64,000 nt of DNA from Pelomonas caseinilytica (GTDB lineage Bacteria; Pseudomonadota; Gammaproteobacteria; Burkholderiales; Burkholderiaceae_C), in contig NZ_JAJTWT010000016.1 of NCBI RefSeq assembly GCF_021353235.1, positions 1 through 64,000 on the forward strand, given 5' to 3'. Numbering within the stretch: the stretch's first letter is position 1; the number at the start of each line of letters is the position of its first letter. Both the position numbers and the translations under genes were made by a program. The notes beneath the pieces are model-generated. The model searched no databases and was not told where the DNA came from. It was given only the letters and a program-made list of their open reading frames with translations. This document shows positions 47,370 to 56,188 of this stretch, piece after piece.

Positions 47370-47948
47370 ATGTCCGGACACGGTTTCCACGTCCACGGCC
47401 CGCACGACCACGAGCTGGAGCATGCGGCCCAGCATGAGCCCAAGGGCTTCGCCGGCCAGCTGGCCGTCATCACCGCCGTGCTGGCCACCGTTGGCGCCTT
47501 CTTCTCCTACATGGGCGGTGCGACCCAGGCCAATGCCGGCATCCTGAAGAACGACGCGGCCATCAAGAAGACCGAGGCCAGCAACCAGTGGAACTACTAC
47601 CAGGCCAAGAGCAGCAAGCAGAGCCTGGCCGAGCTGGCCGTCGAGCTCGCCCCGGCAGAGGAACAGAAGGCCCGCTACCGCGACAAGGTGGCCCGCTACG
47701 AGAAGGAGAAGGCCGACATCAAGGCCCAGGCCGAAAAGCTGGAGGAAGAGGCCAAGCACTTCGACGAGCAGAGCGAAGCCCAGCTGCACATGCATCACCG
47801 CTGGGCCCAGGCGACGACCGCCCTGCAGGTCTCCATCGCCCTGGCGGCCATCGCCCTGCTGACCAAGCGCCGCTGGATGGAGTGGGCCACGGTGGGCGTC
47901 GGCGGCGTGGGCGTGGTGCTCGGCGCCCTGGCCTGGATGCACATCTGA
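47370..47948 (+). CDS. DUF4337-family membrane protein
   Basis: A 192-residue protein of the DUF4337 family, function unknown. The N-terminus is His-rich (MSGHGFHVHGPHDHELEHAA), followed by a membrane helix (about 25-45), a long charged coiled coil (about 55-140, with KEKADIKAQAEKLEEEAKHF) and two closely spaced C-terminal membrane helices. The frame opens with GTG 47361, but ATG 47370 is spaced better from AAGGAG at 47356. Immediately downstream of folA; likely the last gene of the thyA-folA unit. Confidence 0.88.
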   Translation: MSGHGFHVHGPHDHELEHAAQHEPKGFAGQLAVITAVLATVGAFFSYMGGATQANAGILKNDAAIKKTEASNQWNYYQAKSSKQSLAELAVELAPAEEQKARYRDKVARYEKEKADIKAQAEKLEEEAKHFDEQSEAQLHMHHRWAQATTALQVSIALAAIALLTKRRWMEWATVGVGGVGVVLGALAWMHI

Positions 47949-47976
47949 CGGCGCTGCCGCGAGCGTTCGGCCGGGC

Positions 47977-50565
47977 TCAGCCGGCGGGGGCGGTCGCGGC
48001 CTCGCGCGCCGCCTCCATCAGCAACACCTCGAACTCCGCCGCGGGCATGGGCTTGTAGAACAGATAGCCCTGGCCGAACTGGCAGCCCTCGTTTTCGAGG
48101 AAGGCGAACTGGGCCGGCGTCTCGATGCCCTCGGCCGTCACCAGGAAGCCCAGGCTGCGGCTCATGGAGATGATGGCGCGCACGATGGCCGCGTCGTTGG
48201 CTTCGTCGGGCAGGTCGCGGACGAAGGCGCGGTCGATCTTGAGGTGGTTCACCGGCAGGGTCTTGAGATAGGCCAGCGAGGAATAGCCGGTGCCGAAGTC
48301 GTCGATGGCGATGGACAGGCCCAGGGCCCGGATGCCGTTGAGCGTCGTGCGGGCCCGCTCTGCATCAGCCATGAAGACGCTCTCGGTCACCTCGATCTCC
48401 AGTGCCGACGGCGGCACCCTCGTATCGGCCAGGATGCCCTGCAGCTCGCTGGCGAGGTCGCCGCGCTCGATCTGCGGCGTGGCGACGTTGATGCTGAGCT
48501 TGCCGAAGGGAAGGCCCGCCGCATGCCAGCGGTCGGCGTGGGCGACGGTCTGGCGGATCACCGTGTCGCCCAGCTTGTGGATGAGGGAGGACCGCTCCGC
48601 CAACGGGATGAACTCAACGGGCGAGATGAGGCCGCGCTCGGGGTCGCGCCAGCGCACCAGGCCCTCGGCGCCGATGATGCGGCGGGTACGCATGTCGACG
48701 CGCGGCTGGAACCAGACCTCGAAGTGCCCCATGTCCAGGCCCTGGCGCATGCGCTGCTCCAGCAGCAGGCGGTCGCGCACGGCCCGCGTCATCTCCCAGC
48801 GGTAGAAGCGGTAGGTGCTGCGTCCGCCTTCCTTGGCGGCGTACATGGCGGCATCGGCATTGCGGGTGAGCAGCACCTCGTCGGCCCCGTCCTCAGGGCA
48901 GCAGGCGATGCCGATGCTGACCGAGACGTGGACGAGGATGTCGTCCACGTTGAAGGGCACCTGCAGGTCGCTGATGATGCGGGAGGCGGCTTCGACGACG
49001 GTGTCGCGGCTGTCCAGGCCGGTCAGGATGACGGCGAACTCGTCGCCGCCCAGGCGGGCGACGGTGTCGCGGGCGCGCACGCAGCCGAGCAGGCGGCTGG
49101 CAATGTCGCGAAGCAGGCGGTCGCCGACGTGGTGGCCGAAGCTGTCGTTGACGCTCTTGAAGCCGTCGATGTCGAGCAGCAGCAGCGCGCAGAAGGAGTC
49201 GCGCGTGGCGGCGCCGATGTCCTGCACGAGGCGCCTGCGGAACAGCAGCCGGTTGGGGAGGGCCGTGAGGATGTCGAAATGCGCGAGCCGGTCGAGTTCC
49301 TGCTCGGTCTGCTTGATGGCCGAGATGTCCGAACAGACGGCGACGTAGCGCTCGGCGGCGCCGTTGCCGGACGCGACGGCGTTGATGGTCACCCAGGTGG
49401 GGTAGCGCTCGCCGCTCTTGCGCAGGTTGACGATCTCGCCCCGCCACCTGCCGGCGCCGCTCAGCGAGGCGACGATGCCCTGGGCATTGCCGCCGTCGCC
49501 CTGATGCGGATCGAGAAAGGGAAGGACCGCGCCGACGACCTCGGACTCGGCGTAGCCCGAGATGTCGGTGAAGGCCGCGTTCACGGACATGACGCGGAAT
49601 GCCGAGTCCATGATGACGATGGCTTCGCTGCTGCTCGAAAAGGCCGCACCGGCGATCTTGAGCCCCTCTTCCGCCGTCTTGCGCACCTGCACCTCCTCGT
49701 GCAGGGCGGCGTTCTGGCGATCGCTGCGGCGCAGCGAAGCGCCGAGCAGGGCCAGCATGCCCGCCATGAGGGCCCCGCCGAAGAGGCCGAAGTACAGGAA
49801 GGGCGAGGCCCCGAGAGAGGTGCGCGGCCAGCCGTTGGCCGGGATGGCGCCGAGCTGCCAGCTGCCGCCGGGAACCTGCACGTCGGACAGCACAGGCTCG
49901 CGCTCGAACACGCTGGCATCGCCACCGATCAGCTCGCCGGTGGGCTTGCGCAGCCCCACCTGCAGCACCGCTCCCGCGCCCACCCCCGAAGCCTGGGTGA
50001 TGGAGTCGATGTGGGTGATGACGCCGAGGATGCCCCAGTAGGTGGCGTCGTCGTGGATGTAGACGGGGATGCGGAAGATGAGCGCCCGCCCGCCTTCCAC
50101 GAGCTGGATGGGGCCGGCAAGGACAGGGATGCGTTGCAGCCTGGCCTTGATCACGTCATCGACCTCGTCGTAATGGTCGGCATAGCGCAGGCCGATGGCG
50201 GCCTCGTTGCCGGCCAGCGGATACACCGAGGAAATGACGTCCTGGGGCGCAAGGGTGATCGAGCGGATGTGGTGGTTCACGAGGATGGTCTTGCGGGCCA
50301 GGGTCTCGAAGACGGCCGGCTCGAACTTGCCGTCCTGCGTTTCCAGCCAGTTCGACAGCCCGACGGTCAGGCTGGACGTGGCCTCGACGATGCCCTCCAG
50401 GCGGGTGCGAACGACGGACAGCTCGGTGGCCACCTTGGCCCGTTGCTCGGCGTCCTGGCGCTTTTGCTGCAGGTCGGCGACGAGGAGGCCGGCCAGCAGG
50501 CACAGCAGGCCCGCGGGCAAGGCCATCGCGAAGGCGATGCGGTGCAGCTTCAGGGTCGGGGTCAT
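47977..50565 (-). CDS. CHASE-PAS-GGDEF-EAL cyclic-di-GMP signalling protein
   Basis: An 862-residue inner-membrane protein. In order: membrane helix (about 10-30), periplasmic CHASE sensor (NEAAIGLRYADHYDEVDDV within it), second helix, PAS domain (about 300-410), GGDEF domain with intact GGDEF (506-510) and an RxxD inhibitory site at 497-500, and EAL domain. The EAL signature reads Glu634-Gly-Leu instead of Glu-Ala-Leu, while EVTES, DDFGTGYSSL and KIDRAF are present, so it may make and degrade c-di-GMP. ATG 50565 has GGAG upstream. Probably the last gene of the minus-strand signalling operon. Confidence 0.93.
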   Translation of the reverse strand: MTPTLKLHRIAFAMALPAGLLCLLAGLLVADLQQKRQDAEQRAKVATELSVVRTRLEGIVEATSSLTVGLSNWLETQDGKFEPAVFETLARKTILVNHHIRSITLAPQDVISSVYPLAGNEAAIGLRYADHYDEVDDVIKARLQRIPVLAGPIQLVEGGRALIFRIPVYIHDDATYWGILGVITHIDSITQASGVGAGAVLQVGLRKPTGELIGGDASVFEREPVLSDVQVPGGSWQLGAIPANGWPRTSLGASPFLYFGLFGGALMAGMLALLGASLRRSDRQNAALHEEVQVRKTAEEGLKIAGAAFSSSSEAIVIMDSAFRVMSVNAAFTDISGYAESEVVGAVLPFLDPHQGDGGNAQGIVASLSGAGRWRGEIVNLRKSGERYPTWVTINAVASGNGAAERYVAVCSDISAIKQTEQELDRLAHFDILTALPNRLLFRRRLVQDIGAATRDSFCALLLLDIDGFKSVNDSFGHHVGDRLLRDIASRLLGCVRARDTVARLGGDEFAVILTGLDSRDTVVEAASRIISDLQVPFNVDDILVHVSVSIGIACCPEDGADEVLLTRNADAAMYAAKEGGRSTYRFYRWEMTRAVRDRLLLEQRMRQGLDMGHFEVWFQPRVDMRTRRIIGAEGLVRWRDPERGLISPVEFIPLAERSSLIHKLGDTVIRQTVAHADRWHAAGLPFGKLSINVATPQIERGDLASELQGILADTRVPPSALEIEVTESVFMADAERARTTLNGIRALGLSIAIDDFGTGYSSLAYLKTLPVNHLKIDRAFVRDLPDEANDAAIVRAIISMSRSLGFLVTAEGIETPAQFAFLENEGCQFGQGYLFYKPMPAAEFEVLLMEAAREAATAPAG

Positions 50566-50590
50566 GGATGCTCCAAAGGGGCGCCGGCGG

Positions 50591-51253
50591 TCAGCCATCG
50601 GTGCGGACTTCGAGCCGCGTGCCCAGTTGCAGGGCGGACCGGCTCCAGCCGCGCGGCGACGCCGCCAGCGTGGCCTGTACGCCTTCAGGCACGCCGGCCA
50701 CCGTGACCTGGGCGACGGCGAAGCGGCCGGCCCCGGCCCGGTCGTCGGGCGTGATGCGGATGGAGACGTCGGCCGACGGGCTGCCTTCGAGTTCGCGCAG
50801 CACGCGGGTCAGCGCCTCGCAGAGACGGTAGAGGGCCTGCGGCGCGAGGTCGGGCACCTGGGCGTCCAGGTGCAGGGCGTCGCTGCGCCGGCCGTGCAGC
50901 CACCGGCTCAGGCGCCAGTAGCTCGACACCTGGTTCACGAGGGCGTTCTGCCCGGGCCGCCGCTGCAGTTCGTGAGAGGCCCGGAGGTAGTCGGCCATCT
51001 CGGCGACGCCGTCCTGGACGTGCTCGTTGGCGTTCAGCGCCATGACGACACGATTGAGGACGTTCATGACGAGGTGCAGTTCCAGCAGCAGCCCGCTGCC
51101 CGCAACGTCGGCTGGCGCCGCCTCGGCCGCCGTGGCCGCGGGGTCGGCCGTTGCGGGGCCGCCGGCGCGGCGCCGGCCCAGCAGGGAGGCGCAGGCAAAG
51201 CCGCCGGCAAAGCTCACCAAGCCGACAGTCAAGGCCATGAGGCTGGGGTCCAT
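50591..51253 (-). CDS. Degenerate LytS-like (His_kinase-type) membrane protein
   Basis: A 220-residue protein with an N-terminal membrane helix (MALTVGLVSFAGGFACASLL). Its middle (LLLELHLVMNVLNRVVMALN, then MADYLRASHELQRR) resembles the QINPHFLFNTLN ... LSDLLRYSL region of LytS-family kinases, but the phospho-acceptor His-Phe is replaced. The C-terminal part has ATPase-like spacing (LYRLCEALTRVLRELEG) with no recognisable G boxes. I infer a kinase-derived protein without kinase activity. A GGGAGG site precedes ATG 51253. Lies 47 bases after the pseudokinase gene and 25 bases before the GGDEF/EAL gene. The family call is tentative. Confidence 0.6.
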   Translation of the reverse strand: MDPSLMALTVGLVSFAGGFACASLLGRRRAGGPATADPAATAAEAAPADVAGSGLLLELHLVMNVLNRVVMALNANEHVQDGVAEMADYLRASHELQRRPGQNALVNQVSSYWRLSRWLHGRRSDALHLDAQVPDLAPQALYRLCEALTRVLRELEGSPSADVSIRITPDDRAGAGRFAVAQVTVAGVPEGVQATLAASPRGWSRSALQLGTRLEVRTDG

Positions 51254-51300
51254 TCGAATCCTCCCGGAAGTCGTTCAGTCGTGAGGGCGTCCCGCCTCGT

Positions 51301-53850
51301 TCAGCCGCCCGCGGCCACGAAGGCCGGGGGTGCCGGGGGCAGGGGTTGGGGGCTGCGCAGCAAGGCCAGGCGTTCGCGCAGCCGACGCACGGAGATGGGT
51401 TTGTAGGCCAGGGCCACGCCGAGTTCCTCGGCGATGGCGCCCACCTCCTCGCGCACATCCCCAGTCAGCAGCAGGACGGGAACGTCCCGCCATTCGGGGC
51501 GCCTCCTGAGCTGGCGCAGTGCCTCGGTGACCGGCCCTTTCTCGCCCAGGTTGAGGTCGGTCACGAGCACGCCGGGCACCCCGTGGCTGAAGCGCGAGGC
51601 CGGCGCCACCAGTTCCTCGATGGACGCGAAGCCTTGGGCGTCCATGCCGGCATCCAGCAGCGCGTTCATGAGAGTGATGCGGCCGAAGGCGTCGTCCTCG
51701 ACGATGGCGACGGTCCGGTCGACGGTCAGGGCGTCGTCGCGCATCTCGGCCGCCGAGGGCACGAAGGCGCGCGGCAGGCTGAGGCGGTACAGCACCCCGA
51801 GCGATGGCGAGCGCTGCACGCTCAATTCGTGGCCCAGCATCTGGCAGGCCTGGCTCGCCGTGGCCAGCCCGAGGCCGAGTTCATCGGGGTCCGCGTCGGC
51901 CGCCGCCTCGGGCGGAGTCTCCTCGCTGGCGACGATCTCGATGCAGGTGTTCTGCTCCGAGGGCATGACGTGGACCTGGACGCTGCCGCGAGAGGCGTGC
52001 TTGACGACGTGCCCGACGAGGTTGACGACGATGCGCCGCAGCAGGTGGCGGTCGCTGAACACGCCGAACTGCGAAGGATGGACCGCCCAGGCCAGCCCCT
52101 TCTGTTCGGCCAGCGGACGGAACTGGCGATCGACTTCGTCGAGCAGGTCGCCAAGCTCGAAGCGCTCGGCATGCGGCACATAGGTGCCTTCCTGCAGGCG
52201 GGTCATGTCCATCAGGGCATCGAGCATGTCGGTCAGCGTGCGGCTGCTCTGGCGGACGGCCTCCATGTAGCGCTGGCGGGCCTGCGGCTCGCTCAGCGGC
52301 CCGGCCCCGGGCTCGGCCAGGTGGCTGAGGGCGTGAGCGGGCTGGCGCAGTTCCCGGCAGGCGGCCGCGAGCTGGCGGCTGCGCGCGTCGCTCAATTGCC
52401 TGAGCTGGGCATTGGCGGCGCCCAGGCTGTCCGCCAGGGATGCGATGAGGCGATGGCGCCGCCGCTGGCCGACATAGAGCGCCGCGATGGTCAGCAGCGC
52501 GACGCCCAGCAGCGCGGCCCCGACTGCCAGGGCGGTCCGGCGGGGCGCCTCCGCGGTGGCCCGCGCTTCGTGCTCGGCGGCGTCGACGCGGGCCTGGGTC
52601 AGCCGCTCCTGGGCTGCCGAGGCGGTGGCCAGGCGGATGGAGGCGGCATGGGCCAGATCCTCGAGCGCCTTGCCGGGCTCGTTCAGTACCTGCCAGGCAC
52701 GCGCCGACGCCTCGTAGTAGGCGGCCAGGCCCGCCTTGTTGCCCCCCTCGAGGGACTGCGCCAGGGCGCGGCCTTCCACCAGCACCGAGCGGGCCCCGCT
52801 GTCTCCGAGGCGAGCGAGGGCCAGGGCGCGGCCGGACAGGGCATCGAGCTTGTAGGCGTTGTTCAGCGCCTCGAAGGTGACGGCGTTGAAGTCCGCCAGT
52901 GCCGCCCCGTACTCCCCGGCGGCCAGGTAGGCCTGGCCTCGGGCCACGTAGGCGCGGGCCAGCGGGGTGGCCAGGCCGGCGCGCTGGGCGGCGTTGAGCG
53001 CCCGCTGGGCCAGTTCCAACGCCTCGACCTGCCGGTCCAGCCGGCCCAGCAACTGGCTCAGGCGGATGGCAGGCGTCAGCAGGCCGGGGTATTTCTCGGG
53101 CGGCAGGGTGCGGACGACCTCGTCCAGGTAGGCGGCCGCCAGGTTCGCCGCGGAGCGGGTCGGGTTGTCGAACAAGGCCAGCGCCATGTAGACGAGCAGT
53201 TCGGCCCGCTCGATCTGGCCGGTCAGCAGGGGCAAGGCGCGCTGGAACTGGTAGAGCGCCTCACCTTCCTGCCCCGACTGGCTGGCGATGATGCCGCGCA
53301 GCTTGCGCACCAGGCCCTCGTGCAGCGGTCCGCCGATTTCGCCGGCCAGTTGCTGCAGCAGGTCCAGGCGGGCCGGCCGGGGTGCCCGCGAGAACTGCAG
53401 GACGCTGGTCGACTCGGTCATGAGGACGAGTTCGAAGGTGGCCAGCGGGTCGGCCGCCGCGCGGGCGTCGCCGATGGCGCGTTCGGCCTGGTCCAGCAGC
53501 GGCACGGCCGACTGCAGGTCGTAGGCCGCGGTGTGGTTGGCCAGCCAGGCGAGGTGGATCCATTCGGCATGGCGGTCCCCGCGCCGGCGAGCGGTCTCAT
53601 AGGTCGATCGCAGCTGTGCCAGTTCGGACTTGAGGTCGCGGTAGGCCAGGTCGCGCCACTGCTGCCGCAGCGAGCGGATCTCCTCGAGCGCCTGCGCCTG
53701 GGCCGCCGAAGCGGGCGTGACCTGCGGCGGCGCCTCGGTGGCCGCCCGCAGGGGTTGGACGCAGGTGGCGAACACGGCCAAGGCGAGCAGCCCCGAGCGG
53801 GTGGCGCGGCCGAGGCGGCGCCCGGGCCATGAACACCGGTGGGCCGTCAT
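51301..53850 (-). CDS. TPR-like sensor with degenerate histidine-kinase core and intact receiver
   Basis: An 849-residue exported-domain sensor. A signal sequence/helix (about 15-35) is followed by a helical TPR-like repeat domain (about 45-420), a membrane helix (about 443-465), a kinase-like region and a C-terminal receiver. In the kinase region the usual (S/C)HDLRQP is CRELRQP, with Arg499 in place of the phospho-acceptor His. His614 replaces the N-box Asn, and the DxGxG box is missing. The receiver keeps its acidic pair, Asp765 (VTDLNLG), Thr in LLTGD and Lys in YKPIS. It is a tandem paralogue of the kinase upstream. The start overlaps that gene's stop (ATGA). Confidence 0.88.
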   Translation of the reverse strand: MTAHRCSWPGRRLGRATRSGLLALAVFATCVQPLRAATEAPPQVTPASAAQAQALEEIRSLRQQWRDLAYRDLKSELAQLRSTYETARRRGDRHAEWIHLAWLANHTAAYDLQSAVPLLDQAERAIGDARAAADPLATFELVLMTESTSVLQFSRAPRPARLDLLQQLAGEIGGPLHEGLVRKLRGIIASQSGQEGEALYQFQRALPLLTGQIERAELLVYMALALFDNPTRSAANLAAAYLDEVVRTLPPEKYPGLLTPAIRLSQLLGRLDRQVEALELAQRALNAAQRAGLATPLARAYVARGQAYLAAGEYGAALADFNAVTFEALNNAYKLDALSGRALALARLGDSGARSVLVEGRALAQSLEGGNKAGLAAYYEASARAWQVLNEPGKALEDLAHAASIRLATASAAQERLTQARVDAAEHEARATAEAPRRTALAVGAALLGVALLTIAALYVGQRRRHRLIASLADSLGAANAQLRQLSDARSRQLAAACRELRQPAHALSHLAEPGAGPLSEPQARQRYMEAVRQSSRTLTDMLDALMDMTRLQEGTYVPHAERFELGDLLDEVDRQFRPLAEQKGLAWAVHPSQFGVFSDRHLLRRIVVNLVGHVVKHASRGSVQVHVMPSEQNTCIEIVASEETPPEAAADADPDELGLGLATASQACQMLGHELSVQRSPSLGVLYRLSLPRAFVPSAAEMRDDALTVDRTVAIVEDDAFGRITLMNALLDAGMDAQGFASIEELVAPASRFSHGVPGVLVTDLNLGEKGPVTEALRQLRRRPEWRDVPVLLLTGDVREEVGAIAEELGVALAYKPISVRRLRERLALLRSPQPLPPAPPAFVAAGG

Positions 53851-56188
53851 ATGACTCGCGCCTCGGCCGCGTGGAGCATTCCACCGGCATGGTCCGCGTC
53901 CAGCCTCTCCATGCCGAGGCGGACCACGGAGCCTCGGGGCGAGGAGAGCGGCACGGAGATTTCGTGGCCGAGCACCCGGCAGGCCTGGCGCACGATGGAC
54001 AGGCCCATCCCCAGGCCGACGGCGCCGCCCAGGCTGACGCCGAACTCGGGGTCGGTGGCATCGCCGGTCAGCTTGTCGACCGGGATGCCCGGGCCGGTGT
54101 CGGCGATCTCGACCAGGACCCGCTGCTCCGTCACCGCCGCGTGGATCTGGACGCCGCCGTGGGTCGAGTAGCGCACCGCGTTGGACGCCAGGTTGAAGAG
54201 GATGCGCCGGAGCAGGTGACGGTCGCTGCTCACCAGGGCCGAACGGCGCTGACCTGCCAACCCAGGCCCTTGGCCTGCGCGGCCTGGCGGTATTGCAGGT
54301 CGACCTCGACGAGCAGCTCGCCGAGGTCGACGATCTCCGCGTGAGGCACGTAGGTGCCACGCTCGAGCTGCGTCATGTCCATCAGCGCGTCGAGCATGTC
54401 GGTGAGCGTGCGGCTGCACCGCTGCACCGCCTGTACGTGCGCCTCGACGTCTTCGGGCCGCTGGGGCTCGGCGGGTTGGGATTCGGTGAGCAGCCCCAGC
54501 ACATGGGCCGGCTGGCGCAGGTCATGGCAGGCGGCGGCCAGGTGGCGGCTGCGTGCGGCGTTGAACTGCTCGAGCTGGGCATTGGCCGACTGGAGCTGGG
54601 TCACCAGCCGGGCGATCTGGCGGCGTTGGCGGAACTGATGGGCGTAGAAGCCTCCCGCGAGCAGGACGGCCGCCGCCAGGCCGAGCACGCCGATCACCAG
54701 CCACCGGCGATGGGCGGCTTCGACCTGGGCCTCCGCCGCCCGCGCCGCGCCGTCGACGCGCGCCTGAAGCAGCTTCTCCCGCGCGGTGTTGGCCATGGCC
54801 GAGCGGATGGCGCCGGCGCGCGCCAGGTCGTCCAGCGCGCCGGCAGCGTCGCCGAGGGTCTGGCGCACGCGGGACGAAGCCTCGTAGAACTGGGCGATGG
54901 CCAGGCTGTTGGTGTTGCTCTGGGCCTGGGCCAGCACATGGCCACGCTCCAGCAGCCCCGTGGCGCCGGGGTCGCCCAGTTGCGCCTGCGCGAGCCCCCA
55001 TCCCACCAGGCAGCTCAACCGGCCGGCGACGTTGAGCGCATCCATGGAAGCCGACTTGAAGGTGGCGAGCGCCAGGGCGGGACTGCCGGCGCCGAGGTAG
55101 GCATGGCCCAGGGCCACCTGCGCCTGGGCCAGAGGCGTGGCCAGGCCGAAGCGGCGCGCCACCGAGGCCGCCCGCTGTGCCGCCGCGACGGCGTCGCTGT
55201 TGCGATCCAGCCGGCTCAGCAGCTCGCTCTGCCGGACCAGGGCCTCGACGAAGCTGGGATAGCGCTCGGGCGGCAGGGCTTCGTCCAGCTCCCGGAGATA
55301 GCCCAGCGCCTGCCGGGCCGCCGGGACCGTGGGGTTCTCGAACAAAGCCTGGGCCATGGCGAACAGCAGCTCCGCCCGGTCGAACCGGCCGGACAGCAGC
55401 GGCATGGCGCGCTGGTACTGGAACAGGGCCTCGCCGTCCTGGCCGGCCTGCGCGGCAGCCAGGCCGCGGAGTTGCCAGACCAGGCCTTCACGCAGCGGGT
55501 CGCCCAGCTTGCCGGCCATGGCCGCGGCCTGGGACAGCAGGGACTCACGCGGCAGCTCGTACTGCTGGCCCACGCGCGTGGCCTCCACCATCCACAGCAG
55601 CTCGAAAGCGGCCATGGTGTCCCCGCCCTGCCGGGCCGTCTCGATGGCCTGCTCGGCGAGGGTCAGCAGCGGCGCACTGGTGGCGTAGTCGACGGCGGCG
55701 GTCTCGCGCGCCAGCCAGGCCAGGTGCATCCATTCGGCGTGACGGTCGCCCCGGGCACGGGCGCCCTCGTACTGGGCACGCAGTTGCCCGAGCGCCCCCT
55801 GGGCGTCTCGATATCTCAGCTCGAGCAGCGCTTCGCGCCAGGCGCGCCAGTCGTCGTTGCTGCGCAGCTCGGGCGTCGCGGGGGTCGGCTGGGCCACGGC
55901 GCATAGCGGGCCGAGGCTGGTCCACAGCAACACCAGCCACAGCAGCGCGGCCAGCAGCCGCGTCGCCGCGCCGGCACCGCAGAAGCGGCGTTCGGCCCCG
56001 TCGGCGGACGATGAGACGGTTTGCGACAGCAAGGCTGACAGCCCCTTGTGTGTTGCGGTCGACAGGGAAGGCCCGCTGAACCACGCTTGCAGTATGGGGC
56101 CGCCACGCGGGCCCCGGATGGGGGTTGACGAGGGGACTCCGCTGCGCTGGCACTCCAGCGCGCCGGACGAACCCTGGTCGATCGTCAC
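53847..56188 (-). pseudogene. TPR-like sensor histidine kinase interrupted by a single-base frameshift
   Basis: Two overlapping frames together make one kinase. The first (56188-54230) covers the export signal (about residues 77-100), TPR-like domain, membrane helix, and phospho-acceptor His555 in CHDLRQP, then stops after GLGWQVSAVRPW. The second continues with ALVSSDRHLLRRILFNLASNAVRYS, DTGPGIP and GLGMGLSIVRQA, a complete ATPase domain ending at 53847. Adding one G in the CGGCCC around 54237-54242 restores VRALVSSDRH, the expected continuation. The GTG start at 56188 overlaps the chemoreceptor stop, and the first 75 residues are unusual. It could be a sequencing error or a real loss. Confidence 0.85.

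Noticed and set aside
54230..54250. Programmed -1 frameshift in the kinase gene
   Set aside because: No slippery X-XXY-YYZ heptamer or clear downstream stem is seen; a one-base loss explains the data more simply.
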